35,682 nt of DNA from an uncultured Sterolibacterium sp. (GTDB lineage: Bacteria > Pseudomonadota > Gammaproteobacteria > Burkholderiales > Rhodocyclaceae), in the NCBI GenBank assembly GCA_903930535.1, contig CAIYYX010000253.1, forward strand, positions 1 through 35,682, read 5' to 3'. The translations under genes were made by a program, and so were the position numbers. Positions 1 through 8,561 of the stretch are shown piece after piece (position 1 is the first letter of the stretch; every line of letters starts with the position of its first letter). The notes beneath the pieces were generated by a model. It searched no databases. It was not told the DNA's origin and saw nothing but the letters and a program-made list of their open reading frames with translations.

Positions 1-135
1 CCGCGAAGCGGCCTAGTGCCCGTAGTTGTCGGAACGACAACCCAGGCCACTTGTGCCGCGAAGCGGCCTAGTGCCCGTAGTTGTCGGAACGACAACCCAG
101 GCCACTTGTGCCGCGAAGCGGCCTAGTGCCCGTAG
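1..135. repeat. 55-bp tandem direct repeat, about 2.5 copies, open at the window edge
   Basis: Units begin at 1, 56 and 111; the third copy stops matching after 135. The two full units look identical. Each unit holds two short hairpins with the same GAA loop: CCGC-GAA-GCGG (1-11) and TTGTCG-GAA-CGACAA (26-40). The array begins at the first base of the window, so more copies may lie to the left. It sits downstream of the 3' end of the HD-GYP gene, next to a REP-like hairpin. Short frames through it are repeat-encoded and I do not consider them genes. Confidence 0.9.
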
Positions 136-189
136 CCATGGTCGTCGGGCTGCACCCGTCCGGGTGTCTCCATCGAAAGCCCGACCTAC
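132..189. repeat. REP-like palindrome at the 3' end of the HD-GYP gene
   Basis: The arms GTCGGGCT (144-151) and AGCCCGAC (178-185) pair around a centre with its own small hairpin (ACCCG/CGGGT). The outer right end is CCTAC, which on the minus strand reads GTAGG and supplies the TAG stop (186-188) of the HD-GYP gene. It belongs to the same family as the elements at 5202-5255, 14451-14494, 28935-28953 and 30978-31022. Confidence 0.75.
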
Positions 190-1397
190 TGCACCAGGAA
201 TTGTTCCAGATTCTTGATTCCCCACGTGGCGGCGTCTTCGCAGCCGGCAATTTTTTCCCGGCTGCCGGCTTGAGACAGGGCGAGAATCTCCGGCATGATG
301 TAGGTCTTTAACCTCGTCGAATAGAACACCTTGACCTTCGGGGTCAGCAGGGATTTCTCCGACTGCTCCATCACCACCGCGAGCCGCCCGGACTCCAGGC
401 GCACCAAGGAACCGACGGGATAGATCCCGATAATTTTTACGAAGGATTTGAATATTCTTTCGTCGAAGTGTCCCTTGCACCATTCGGTCATCCTGCGAAT
501 CGCCTCGGCCGGGTCCCAGCCGGCATGGTAGGGGCGATTGGAGGTGATGGCGTCATAGACGTCGCATACTGCCCCCATTTTCGCGTACAGACTGATTTTT
601 TCGCTGGCCAGACGCTCCGGATAGCCGTTGCCGTCCATTTTTTCGTGGTGATGGAGACTGACGTCGAGAGGAATTTCTCCCACCGCGCCGCCTTCCAGCA
701 GCACCTTATGGCCCTCCACCGGATGCTGTCTCATGATGGTGAACTCTTCATCCGTGAGTTTGCCAGGCTTGTTGAGGATCTCCGGCGGGGTAAAGGCCTT
801 GCCCATGTCGTGGAGCAGACCGGCCATGCCCAATTCCCGCGTCAATTTCGCATCCAGATTCAACTGCCGCGCCAGTGCCACCATGAGGGCACACACGGCA
901 ACAGAGTGCATATAGGTGTAATCATCGGCGGTCTTGAGACGGGCGAGGCTGATGAGGGCGCCGGGATTGCGCATGACCGAGGAGGAAATTTCCTGTACAA
1001 GCCCGCCGGCGACTTCGGAATCGAAGGTCTTGCCCATGCGTACTTCCTGATACATGGAGGCCACGGCATCCTTGGCCTTGGCGCAAATTTTTGCGGCTCT
1101 TGCCGTTTCCTCGGCCATGGAAACCCTTTTCGGGGGTTCTTCGCGCGGGGAAGGCTGCATCTGAGTCTGTCTGACCTCGATCACGGCCACATCGAGGCCT
1201 TTTGCAACGTCGATCCAGAGTTCGGTGATGCCGCTCTCGCGGATGCCATTCAGGTCATTGACATCGGAAATGACGAATTTGCTGCGCCAGAAGGGGTGAT
1301 CCATCCATGATCCACATAACTCGTGGACGTGCATGCCAAGCCTGAGATGCTCGACGCTGATCTTTTTCAGCACGTTGGATTCACCGTCATCTCGCAT
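186..1397 (-). CDS. HD-GYP domain c-di-GMP phosphodiesterase with N-terminal DUF3391
   Basis: Predicted cytoplasmic hydrolase of cyclic di-GMP, 403 residues. The N-terminal ~70 residues (LKKISVEHLRLGMHV) match DUF3391, which commonly precedes HD-GYP domains. The catalytic domain (~130-320) has the full set of expected residues: an early His in YMHSVAV (~164), the HD pair in LLHDMGK (196-197), the His cluster in SLHHHEK (~249-251), the GYP motif (258-260) and NRPY (287-290). It is therefore likely active rather than degenerate. The start is uncertain. ATG at 1397 has only a weak AGGT before it, whereas GTG at 1373 is preceded by GGTGA and gives the usual VLKKISV start. It is transcribed divergently from hemA. 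Its stop codon lies inside a REP-like repeat. Confidence 0.9.
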   Translation of the reverse strand: MRDDGESNVLKKISVEHLRLGMHVHELCGSWMDHPFWRSKFVISDVNDLNGIRESGITELWIDVAKGLDVAVIEVRQTQMQPSPREEPPKRVSMAEETARAAKICAKAKDAVASMYQEVRMGKTFDSEVAGGLVQEISSSVMRNPGALISLARLKTADDYTYMHSVAVCALMVALARQLNLDAKLTRELGMAGLLHDMGKAFTPPEILNKPGKLTDEEFTIMRQHPVEGHKVLLEGGAVGEIPLDVSLHHHEKMDGNGYPERLASEKISLYAKMGAVCDVYDAITSNRPYHAGWDPAEAIRRMTEWCKGHFDERIFKSFVKIIGIYPVGSLVRLESGRLAVVMEQSEKSLLTPKVKVFYSTRLKTYIMPEILALSQAGSREKIAGCEDAATWGIKNLEQFLVQ

Positions 1398-1556
1398 ACC
1401 TGATCGAATGATAGGAAATTCGAGTCTACTTCATGAAGCCTGTCTTGACCTTAAGGATAGGGCCAAAATCCCTGGCGTGATCCGGAAATAGGGCCGGAAC
1501 CCGGATCCAAGCGGGCCATCGCAGCACCGGCTGCGAGGCAGGCAGCTCTTGGGCAA

Positions 1557-1565
1557 TGATATAAT
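1557..1565 (+). promoter_or_regulatory. hemA extended -10 promoter element
   Basis: TGATATAAT is a perfect TATAAT (1560-1565) preceded by TGn. I see no convincing -35, which is typical of extended -10 promoters. Transcription would start near 1572, about 37 bases before the hemA ATG at 1609. That argues against the longer in-frame start at 1549. Confidence 0.65.
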
Positions 1566-1608
1566 CAAAGGCAATTTCCCTGGTGCCCATGTTCGCTCCC
1601 AATTGCCC

Positions 1609-2862
1609 ATGCAACTGTTCACCCTAGGCATCAACCACCACACTGCACCGCTCGCCGTGCGCGAGCAGGTGGCGTTTCAGCCTGAGCAGCTGCCGCAGGC
1701 GCTGAACGACCTGATGCGCGGCAAACAGGTGCGCGAGGCGGCGATTCTATCCACCTGCAACCGCACCGAGTTGTACTGCGCCGCTGAGCAGCCGCTGGCG
1801 GCGATCGAGTGGCTGGCCGATTACCACGCCCTGCCGGCAGACAAGATCTCACCCTACATCTACACCTTCCCGCAGAAGGACGCCGTGCGCCACATGTTTC
1901 GCGTCGCCAGCGGGCTGGACTCCATGGTTCTGGGCGAGCCGCAAATCCTCGGCCAGATGAAGCTGGCGGCACGCACGGCGGGCGAAGCCGGCACGTTGGG
2001 GACGCTGCTGGGCAAGTTGTTCCAGCGCACCTTTGCCGTCGCCAAGGAGGTGCGCTCAACCACCGCCATAGGCGAAAACACCGTCTCCATGGCCGCCGCC
2101 GCGGTGCACCTGTCGCAGCGCATTTTTGCCAGCATCTCGGAGCAGCAGGTGTTGTTCATCGGTGCCGGCGAGATGATTGAACTGTGTGCCGCGCACTTTG
2201 CCGGGCAGGGTCCGCGCCGCATCACCATCGCCAACCGCACGCCGGAGAAGGCGCAGTCCCTGGCTGCCCGCTTTCAGGGTGACACCTTGCGCCTGGACGA
2301 GGTCGCCGAGCGCCTCTGGCAATACGACATTGTGGTCGCCTCGACGGCGAGCCCCCTGCCCATCATCGGCCTGGGAATGGTCGAGCGCGCCCTGAAAACG
2401 CGCCGTCACCGCCCCATGGTGATGGTCGACCTGGCCGTGCCGCGCGACATCGAGGCCGAGGTGGCCAAGCTCGATGACATTTTCCTGTACACCCTGGACG
2501 ACCTCGGCCAGATCGTCGAGAGCGGCCTGGAGTCGCGGCAGGCCGCCGTGGTGGAAGCCGAGGCCATCATCGACTCGCAGGTCGAGAGTTTCCTGCAGTG
2601 GGTGGACGCGCGCGAAACCGTACCTACCATACGAGCTTTGCGCGACGCCGCCGAGCGCACCCGACGCCATGAACTGGAGCATGCGCAGAAACTCCTGGCG
2701 CGCGGCGACGATCCGGTGCGCGTCCTGGAGGCACTCTCCCACGGCATCACCAACAAACTGCTTCATCCGCCGACGCAAACCCTCAACCTGTCAGAAGGCC
2801 GCGAGCGCACTGAGCTCGCGAATCTGATCGCGCGCATCTACCACCTGCATCCCGGAGAGTAG
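1609..2862 (+). CDS. hemA: glutamyl-tRNA reductase
   Basis: Reduces glutamyl-tRNA to glutamate-1-semialdehyde with NADPH, the committed step of C5-pathway tetrapyrrole synthesis. The protein has 417 residues, normal for the family. The N-terminal catalytic domain opens [19 protein letters not shown] and carries the nucleophilic cysteine at position 50 in [10 protein letters not shown]. The NADPH-binding fold follows, with [15 protein letters not shown] near 180. The C-terminal dimerisation helix region ends the protein. I chose the ATG at 1609 because it gives the conserved N-terminus and lies downstream of the -10 element. No clear Shine-Dalgarno is seen. It is the first gene of a + strand group with prfA and prmC, an arrangement familiar in beta- and gammaproteobacteria. 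Confidence 0.97.
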   Translation: MQLFTLGINHHTAPLAVREQVAFQPEQLPQALNDLMRGKQVREAAILSTCNRTELYCAAEQPLAAIEWLADYHALPADKISPYIYTFPQKDAVRHMFRVASGLDSMVLGEPQILGQMKLAARTAGEAGTLGTLLGKLFQRTFAVAKEVRSTTAIGENTVSMAAAAVHLSQRIFASISEQQVLFIGAGEMIELCAAHFAGQGPRRITIANRTPEKAQSLAARFQGDTLRLDEVAERLWQYDIVVASTASPLPIIGLGMVERALKTRRHRPMVMVDLAVPRDIEAEVAKLDDIFLYTLDDLGQIVESGLESRQAAVVEAEAIIDSQVESFLQWVDARETVPTIRALRDAAERTRRHELEHAQKLLARGDDPVRVLEALSHGITNKLLHPPTQTLNLSEGRERTELANLIARIYHLHPGE

Positions 2863-2910
2863 TCGATCGCGCCGCCGCCGCTGCCGGCGGCTGCAGCATG
2901 TCACGCCCTT

Positions 2911-3996
2911 ATGAAACCAAGCATACGAAAAAAACTCCAGCATCTCAGCCTGCGCCTGGAAGAACTCGACCACCTGCTCTCCGAGGAGAACGCCGCCCGC
3001 GACATGGACAGCTATCGCAAGCTGTCCCGCGAACGTTCCGAACTCGCCCCGGTGACCGCACTCTATGCGGACTATCTCAAGGCAGAGGAGGAGATCGTGG
3101 CGGCCTCCGCGATGCTTCCCGACCCCGACATGAGGGCGCTCGCAGAGGAGGAGATCATCCACTGCCGCGCGGCGATGGTCCGCGTCGAGGAGGATTTGCA
3201 GAAGGCGCTCCTGCCCACCGACCCCAACGACGAGCGCAACCTTTTTCTCGAGATCCGCGCCGGGACGGGCGGCGACGAGTCGGGGTTGTTCGCCGGCGAT
3301 CTCTTCCGCATGTACACCCGTTATGCCGAACGGCAGCGCTGGCAGGTCGAGGTGATCTCCGCGAGCGAATCGGAAATGGGCGGCTACAAGGAAGTGATCG
3401 CCCGCGTGATCGGATCGGGCGCCTATTCGCGGCTCAAGTTCGAGTCGGGCGGGCACCGCGTCCAGCGCGTGCCGGCGACCGAGACCCAGGGCCGCATCCA
3501 CACCTCGGCCTGCACCGTGGCGGTATTGCCCGAGGCCGATGCGCTCTCCGAGGTGGTGATCAATCCCGCCGAATTGCGCATAGACACCTTCCGCGCTTCT
3601 GGCGCCGGCGGCCAGCACATCAACAAGACCGACTCGGCGGTGCGCATCACCCATCTGCCCACGGGGCTCGTCGTCGAATGCCAGGACGACCGCTCGCAGC
3701 ACCGCAACAAGGCGCAGGCACTGGGCGTCTTGGCGGCGCGCATCAAGGCCAAGCAGGAGTCGGAGCAGCAGGCGAAGATCGCCTCGACGCGGAAAAGCCT
3801 GGTGGGCAGCGGCGACCGCTCCGAGCGCATCCGCACCTACAACTTCCCGCAGGGCCGCATCACCGACCATCGCATCAATCTGACCCTGTACAAGATAGAC
3901 GCGATCATGGACGGCGACCTGGATGAACTCATCAACGCCCTCACCAACGAGCATCAGGCCGAGCAGTTGGCCACCCTGGCCGAGGAGGCCTCCTGA
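2911..3996 (+). CDS. prfA: peptide chain release factor 1
   Basis: Terminates translation at UAA and UAG. The protein has 361 residues, close to the E. coli length. The anticodon-like PAT tripeptide is at 188-190 in [10 protein letters not shown], which distinguishes RF1 from RF2. The catalytic GGQ is at 233-235 in [10 protein letters not shown], and its glutamine is the substrate of PrmC, encoded next. The start at 2911 gives the family N-terminus MKPSIRKKL, although no strong ribosome binding site precedes it. The last codons overlap the apparent CTG start of prmC. Confidence 0.98.
   Translation: MKPSIRKKLQHLSLRLEELDHLLSEENAARDMDSYRKLSRERSELAPVTALYADYLKAEEEIVAASAMLPDPDMRALAEEEIIHCRAAMVRVEEDLQKALLPTDPNDERNLFLEIRAGTGGDESGLFAGDLFRMYTRYAERQRWQVEVISASESEMGGYKEVIARVIGSGAYSRLKFESGGHRVQRVPATETQGRIHTSACTVAVLPEADALSEVVINPAELRIDTFRASGAGGQHINKTDSAVRITHLPTGLVVECQDDRSQHRNKAQALGVLAARIKAKQESEQQAKIASTRKSLVGSGDRSERIRTYNFPQGRITDHRINLTLYKIDAIMDGDLDELINALTNEHQAEQLATLAEEAS
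3982..3988 (+). promoter_or_regulatory. Shine-Dalgarno for prmC inside the end of prfA
   Basis: GAGGAGG lies four bases before the CTG at 3993, within the last codons of prfA. It is the strongest ribosome binding site in this group. No ATG, GTG or TTG follows it in the prmC frame before 4056, which supports non-canonical initiation at the CTG. Confidence 0.6.
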
Positions 3997-4808
3997 CTTC
4001 CATCAGCGCTGCGCTCGGGCAGGCGCACATTCCCCGCGCCGAGGCGCGGCTGCTCATGCGCCATGTCCTTGACCGTTCTCACGCCTGGCTGCTCGCCCAC
4101 GATGAGGCAGCCATGTCGGAGGAGCAGCAGACGCGCTTTGCCGCACTGCTTGAGCGCAGGACAAGGGGCGAACCGGTCGCCTACCTGCTCGGCGAGCGCG
4201 AGTTCTACGGGCGTGCCTTCGCGGTCGCACCCGGGGTGCTGATCCCGCGTCCGGAAACAGAACTTCTGGTGGAGCTGGGAATAGCGAAACTTGCCGGTCG
4301 GACAGCGCCGACTCTCCTCGATCTGGGCACGGGCAGCGGCTGCGTCGCCATCACCCTGGCCCTGGAAATCCCTGACGCGCAGGTTACTGCAGTCGAGCTC
4401 TCTGCGGCTGCGATAGCGCTGTCTCGCCACAATGCCCGCGAACTCGGTGCGGCGGTAGAGGTGATGGAGAGCGACTGGTTCTCTGCGGTGAATGATGAGG
4501 GATTCGCTCTCATCGTCGCCAATCCCCCCTATGTCGCCGAAGGGGACATTCATCTTGACCAGGGCGATCTGCGCTTCGAGCCTTCTCTCGCCTTGGCGAG
4601 CGGCCCGGATGGCCTGGCGGCGATCCGGACTATCGTCTCCGCGGCGAAGTCTTATCTCGGCGCCGGCGGCTGGCTGCTGATCGAGCATGGCTATGACCAG
4701 GCCGAGGCCGTGGCGGACTTGCTCCAGGCGGCCGGTTTTGCCGACATCGAACAACATCGCGATCTGGCAGGTATCATCCGCGTGTCGGGCGGACTGAGCG
4801 GCGCTTGA
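3993..4808 (+). CDS. prmC: peptide chain release factor N5-glutamine methyltransferase
   Basis: Methylates the GGQ glutamine of release factors using S-adenosylmethionine. The SAM-binding motif LDLGTGSGC is near 109-117 and the catalytic NPPY is at 177-180 in IVANPPYV. The first in-frame ATG (4056) would remove about 21 residues of the helical N-terminal domain ([20 protein letters not shown]), which resembles other PrmC proteins. No ATG, GTG or TTG lies in frame from the end of prfA to 4056. The best start is therefore CTG at 3993, overlapping the prfA stop as CTGA and preceded by GAGGAGG. This gives 271 residues, a normal length. The start is an inference; the family assignment is firm. Confidence 0.93.
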   Translation: MTSISAALGQAHIPRAEARLLMRHVLDRSHAWLLAHDEAAMSEEQQTRFAALLERRTRGEPVAYLLGEREFYGRAFAVAPGVLIPRPETELLVELGIAKLAGRTAPTLLDLGTGSGCVAITLALEIPDAQVTAVELSAAAIALSRHNARELGAAVEVMESDWFSAVNDEGFALIVANPPYVAEGDIHLDQGDLRFEPSLALASGPDGLAAIRTIVSAAKSYLGAGGWLLIEHGYDQAEAVADLLQAAGFADIEQHRDLAGIIRVSGGLSGA

Positions 4809-4833
4809 CTGAAGAGGGCTTGGCCCCTAAAAT
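4805..4833 (+). promoter_or_regulatory. sigma-70-type promoter for grxD
   Basis: TTGACT (4805-4810), a 17-base spacer and TAAAAT (4828-4833) form the best -35/-10 pair I found in the window. The -35 overlaps the prmC stop codon. Transcription would begin near 4840, about 33 bases before the grxD ATG. Confidence 0.65.
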
Positions 4834-4872
4834 TATACCCGACAAGTTTTATCAACTATTAGGAAATATTCC

Positions 4873-5193
4873 ATGGATGCAAATCAGCAGATCCGCGAAA
4901 CGGTCACCAACAATCCGGTGGTGCTTTTCATGAAGGGCAATCCGCAAGCCCCGCAGTGCGGCTTCTCCGCCACGGCGGTGCAGATCCTGAAGGCCTGCGG
5001 CGTGAATAAATTCGCCAGCGTCGATGTCCTGGCTGATCCTGAAATCCGCCAGGGCATCAAGGATTTCTCCAACTGGCCGACGGTCCCGCAGCTTTACGTC
5101 AACGGCGAATTCGTCGGCGGCTGCGACATCATGAAAGAGATGTACCAGGCTGGTGAGTTGCAGAAGCAGTTGGAGAGTCTGGCTAACGCATAG
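4873..5193 (+). CDS. grxD: monothiol glutaredoxin, Grx4/GrxD type
   Basis: Small cytoplasmic protein of 106 residues that binds or delivers [2Fe-2S] clusters with glutathione. The active site is CGFS in [12 protein letters not shown], the hallmark of monothiol Grx4 proteins. [19 protein letters not shown] carries the cis-proline and glutathione-binding region. AGGA at 4861-4864 is a suitable ribosome binding site eight bases before the ATG. The gene has its own promoter and ends just before the large hairpin at 5202-5255, facing argH. Confidence 0.97.
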   Translation: MDANQQIRETVTNNPVVLFMKGNPQAPQCGFSATAVQILKACGVNKFASVDVLADPEIRQGIKDFSNWPTVPQLYVNGEFVGGCDIMKEMYQAGELQKQLESLANA

Positions 5194-5201
5194 ATCGGGC
5201 T

Positions 5202-5255
5202 GTAGGTCGGGCTTTAGCCCGACAACGAGGGTCGTCGGGCTAAAGCCCGACCTAC
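5202..5255. repeat. REP-like element: perfect 22-bp inverted repeat between grxD and argH
   Basis: The arm at 5202-5223 (GTAGGTCGGGCT, then TTAGCCCGAC) is exactly complementary to 5234-5255, around a 10-base loop. Each arm is itself nearly palindromic. The right arm contains the argH stop codon (5252-5254). The element lies between convergent genes and could stop transcription in both directions, although no U-tract follows either arm. Confidence 0.92.
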
Positions 5256-6655
5256 AATCTTGCGCGGGCTCTGGCGATCGCTGCCCGAACCTGTTCGGGT
5301 GCGGTGCCGCCGATGTGATTCCTGGCGGCGAGCGAGCCTTCCACCGTCAGCACGCAAAACACGTCTGCGGCAATCAAAGGCGAGAAAGCCTGCAACGCCG
5401 AGAGCGGCAGTTCGGCCAACTCGCTGCCTTCTTTCTCGGCTGCGCGCACGGCGCGGGCGACGGCTTCATGGGCGTCGCGGAAGGGCAGTCCCTTCTTCAC
5501 CAGATAATCTGCGAGATCCGTGGCGGTGGCATGCCCCTGGCCCAGGGCTTCCTTCATCGCCGCGGGGCGGACGGTGATTCCCGGCACCAGTTCGGCGAAA
5601 ATGCGCAGAGTGTCGCTGAGCGTGTCGGCGGTATCGAACAGCGGCTCCTTGTCCTCCTGATTATCTTTATTGTAGGCGAGCGGCTGCCCCTTCATCAGGG
5701 TCAGGAGGCCCATCAGGTGACCATAGACACGGCCGGTCTTGCCGCGCGCCAGTTCCGGCACATCAGGGTTCTTCTTCTGCGGCATGATGGAGGAGCCGGT
5801 GCAGAAGCGGTCGGCAAGATCGATGAAACCGAAGCGCGGACTCATCCACAGGATCAACTCCTCGGAGAAGCGCGAGATGTGCATCATGATCAGCGCCGCA
5901 GCGGCAGAAAACTCGATGGCGAAGTCGCGATCGGATACCGCGTCAAGCGAGTTCTCGCAGACGCCGGCAAAGCCCAGTTCGCTCGCTACGAACTCGCGGT
6001 CAATGGGGAAACTGGTGCCGGCCAGGGCGGCTGCGCCCAGCGGCAAACGGTTGGTGCGTCGGCGGCAATCGGCCAGCCGCTCGCGGTCGCGACCGGCCAT
6101 CTCGACATAGGCCAGCAAATGGTGGCCGAGAGTCACCGGTTGTGCCACCTGGAGATGGGTGAAGCCGGGCAGGGGTGTGGCGGCGTGTTGTTCGGCCAGG
6201 TCGAGGAGGGCATGCTGATAGCGGGCAAGGAGGCCCGAGATATCGTCCATGGCCTCGCGCAGCCAGAGACGGATGTCGGTGGCGACCTGATCGTTGCGTG
6301 AACGACCGGTGTGCAGCCGCTTGCCGGCATCGCCGACCAGGGCGGTGAGGCGCCTCTCGATGTTGAGATGGACATCCTCGTCGGCCAGGTTCCACTGGAA
6401 CTCATCGCGCTCGATCTCGCCGCTGATCTGCTTCATGCCGTGCTCGATAGCGGCCAGATCCGCCGGGGTGATGATGGCCTGCTTGGCCAGCATGCGGGCG
6501 TGGGCGAGAGAGCCGCGGATGTCTACCTGCGCCATGCGCCGGTCGAAGGAGATCGATGCGGTATAGCGCTGGACGAGATCCGAGACCGGCTCCGAGAAGC
6601 GTCCCGACCAGGCCCCGTGAGCGGCGACGCTGGCATCGTTGTGCTGATCTGTCAT
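5252..6655 (-). CDS. argH: argininosuccinate lyase
   Basis: Splits argininosuccinate into arginine and fumarate, the last step of arginine synthesis. It has 467 residues from the ATG at 6655. The superfamily signature [11 protein letters not shown] is at about 287-297 and contains the catalytic serine loop; TGRSRNDQ (~116-123) and the HLQ of [10 protein letters not shown] are also present. An in-frame extension upstream to 6904 has no family similarity and runs through the divergent regulatory region, so I reject it. No clear Shine-Dalgarno precedes 6655. The final residues (ARL) and the TAG run into the REP-like hairpin. Divergent argH beside algZ-algR matches the Pseudomonas arrangement. 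Confidence 0.97.
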   Translation of the reverse strand: MTDQHNDASVAAHGAWSGRFSEPVSDLVQRYTASISFDRRMAQVDIRGSLAHARMLAKQAIITPADLAAIEHGMKQISGEIERDEFQWNLADEDVHLNIERRLTALVGDAGKRLHTGRSRNDQVATDIRLWLREAMDDISGLLARYQHALLDLAEQHAATPLPGFTHLQVAQPVTLGHHLLAYVEMAGRDRERLADCRRRTNRLPLGAAALAGTSFPIDREFVASELGFAGVCENSLDAVSDRDFAIEFSAAAALIMMHISRFSEELILWMSPRFGFIDLADRFCTGSSIMPQKKNPDVPELARGKTGRVYGHLMGLLTLMKGQPLAYNKDNQEDKEPLFDTADTLSDTLRIFAELVPGITVRPAAMKEALGQGHATATDLADYLVKKGLPFRDAHEAVARAVRAAEKEGSELAELPLSALQAFSPLIAADVFCVLTVEGSLAARNHIGGTAPEQVRAAIARARARL

Positions 6656-6720
6656 AATGAAATTTGCATTGAATCGAATGGAGTATCGGCCGAACCTGCA
6701 AACCTGCCTGAACAGCCCAC

Positions 6721-7743
6721 ATGACGAGTATACGGCAAAACCACGAGCCCTCCCTCCTCCCTGATTTTTGCAATTTCGGCGTCTGGCTGCGCATCCTGCT
6801 CGGCGCCAATGGGCTTGCCGCACTGGCTGCTCTTGCCGGCAACCACCTGTTCTCCGAACTGCCTTCCGAACTGGGGGCGCTGGCCGCACACTTCGAGTTG
6901 CCACTGATCGCCAGCCTGGCCCTGCTTTGCATCTTCTCCAGGTTTACCGAGAGCCTCTCCTATGGCCATGGCGTGGCCGTGGTGATTCTCGTGGCCATGG
7001 CCACGACGGCAGAGACCCATGTTCTGTTGCTGCCCTTCGACAGGCTGACCACAACACCCTCCCGGCTTGGGCTCTCCCTTTTCTGGGCCGCCTTGTGCGC
7101 GGCAACCTTGCTCTTATATTTTCACGCACGTGCCAGGCTGCAGTCGCCGGCGCTGGCCGATGCGCGGCTGATGGCGCTCACTGCGAGAATACGCCCGCAC
7201 TTCCTGTTCAATGCCTTGAACGCCGTCCTCGGCGTGATCCGTTCAGATCCGCGCCGCGCCGAAGAAGCGCTCGAGGAACTGGCCGATCTTTTCCGTGTGC
7301 TGATGCGCGAGAACCGGGAACTGGTCCCCCTTTCCGTCGAGATCGCGCTGGCCCGCCAGTATCTCAACCTGGAGCGGCTGCGCCTGGGCGAGCGGCTGCA
7401 GGTGAAATGGGATATCGAGTCCTGCCCGCCGGATGCCTTGGTGCCGCCCCTGATGCTGCAACCGCTGCTGGAGAACGCTGTCTATTACGGCATCGAACCG
7501 GGCGATCAACCGGGCGAGATCAGCATTCATTTCGCCCGTCGCGGCGATCAACTGCTGATTGAACTGGCAAATCCCTATGTCGCCGGAGCCAGCAATCATG
7601 TCGGCAACCATATGGCGCTCGCCAATATCCGCGAACGCCTGATGCTGTTCTACGACCTCGAAGCGCGCCTGGAAACCGAGGCGGAGAATGGCCGCTATGT
7701 GGTTCGCATCGTCACCCCCTATCGCCGCGGAGATGCCGCATGA
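6721..7743 (+). CDS. algZ: LytS/AlgZ-type membrane sensor histidine kinase
   Basis: Histidine kinase of the LytS/YehU class, 340 residues. Roughly four hydrophobic segments occupy 18-135 (examples: [48 protein letters not shown]). The His-kinase box [11 protein letters not shown] places the phosphorylated histidine at 160. The ATPase domain has [16 protein letters not shown] (N-box) and a glycine-rich [12 protein letters not shown] region. The stop overlaps the start of the LytTR regulator as ATGA, so the two are almost certainly co-translated. The argH/algZ/algR/hemC order is that of Pseudomonas algZ (fimS)-algR, which is why I use this symbol. The target genes here are unknown. Confidence 0.88.
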   Translation: MTSIRQNHEPSLLPDFCNFGVWLRILLGANGLAALAALAGNHLFSELPSELGALAAHFELPLIASLALLCIFSRFTESLSYGHGVAVVILVAMATTAETHVLLLPFDRLTTTPSRLGLSLFWAALCAATLLLYFHARARLQSPALADARLMALTARIRPHFLFNALNAVLGVIRSDPRRAEEALEELADLFRVLMRENRELVPLSVEIALARQYLNLERLRLGERLQVKWDIESCPPDALVPPLMLQPLLENAVYYGIEPGDQPGEISIHFARRGDQLLIELANPYVAGASNHVGNHMALANIRERLMLFYDLEARLETEAENGRYVVRIVTPYRRGDAA

Positions 7744-8507
7744 GTGCCGGGCGGATTCGCGTCTTGATCGTCGATGACGAGGCGCCGGCGCGAACCCGCC
7801 TGAAGAACTTGCTTGCCGACATCGATGCGGAATTGCCCAATGTCGTCGTCGGCGAGGCCGCCGACGGCATCGAGGCGCTGGAGTGCCTGCATCAGTTGGC
7901 AGACGGCGTCGATGTGGCCCTGGTCGATATCCGCATGCCGCGCCTGGACGGCATCGGCCTCGCCCAGCATCTCGCGGCAAGACAGGATGCGCCGGCGGTG
8001 ATTTTCACCACAGCCTATGACCAGTATGCGGTGCGCGCCTTCGAACTTTCAGCCATCGACTATCTGCTGAAACCGGTACGGGCGCAGCGACTGCTTGCGG
8101 CGTTGGGCAAGTTGCCGCAGGGAGTTCCTGATGCCGCCGCTCTCCAAGCCCTCGCTCCGGAGGGGCGCAAGCACCTGCATTCGACCGAGCGCGGCCGCGT
8201 CCTTCTGATTCCCATAGCGGATATCCTGTTCCTCAGGGCGGAGCTGAAATACCTCACTGTCCGTACCTCTGAGCGCGAATACCTGGTCGAGGAATCGCTG
8301 ATCCATATCGAGCAGGAATTCGGCGAGCGTTTCATCCGCATCCATCGCAGCTACCTGGTGGCACGCGCGGCGATTGCCGGTTGCGAGCGCGAGAGCGATG
8401 CCGACGGCGAGACCCATTGGGCCTTGCTGCTCCATGATGTGGCCGAGAAGCTGCCGGTGAGTCGCCGGCAATGGCCGCTGATCAAGGCCTTGCTGAAGGA
8501 AGAGTGA
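7740..8507 (+). CDS. algR: LytTR-family response regulator, AlgR-like
   Basis: DNA-binding response regulator of 255 residues. The receiver domain (1-120) has the acidic pocket VDDE (11-14), the phosphoacceptor Asp63 in ALVDIRMP, and Lys111 in LLKPV. The LytTR DNA-binding domain spans about 145-250 (ILFLRAELKYLTVRT, FIRIHRSYLVA). It overlaps algZ by four bases, consistent with a cognate pair. In Pseudomonas AlgR controls alginate and type IV pilus functions; whether that holds here cannot be told from this window. Confidence 0.9.
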   Translation: MSAGRIRVLIVDDEAPARTRLKNLLADIDAELPNVVVGEAADGIEALECLHQLADGVDVALVDIRMPRLDGIGLAQHLAARQDAPAVIFTTAYDQYAVRAFELSAIDYLLKPVRAQRLLAALGKLPQGVPDAAALQALAPEGRKHLHSTERGRVLLIPIADILFLRAELKYLTVRTSEREYLVEESLIHIEQEFGERFIRIHRSYLVARAAIAGCERESDADGETHWALLLHDVAEKLPVSRRQWPLIKALLKEE

Positions 8508-8561
8508 AACCCGATGGCGTAGAATCACCGGGTCTGCTGCAACCCTATAAACGGAGAAACC

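Noticed and set aside
26..311. Short plus-strand frames beginning MSERQPRPLV in the left-end repeats
   Set aside because: They are encoded by the 55-bp tandem unit itself, recur in each copy, and have no ribosome binding site.
468..1310. Long plus-strand open frame antisense to the HD-GYP gene
   Set aside because: It mirrors the codon pattern of the real gene, has no recognisable domain, and no ribosome binding site or promoter.
6656..6904. N-terminal extension of argH
   Set aside because: In frame, but it crosses the divergent argH/algZ promoter region and the start of algZ and shows no similarity to ArgH. The ATG at 6655 gives the normal length.
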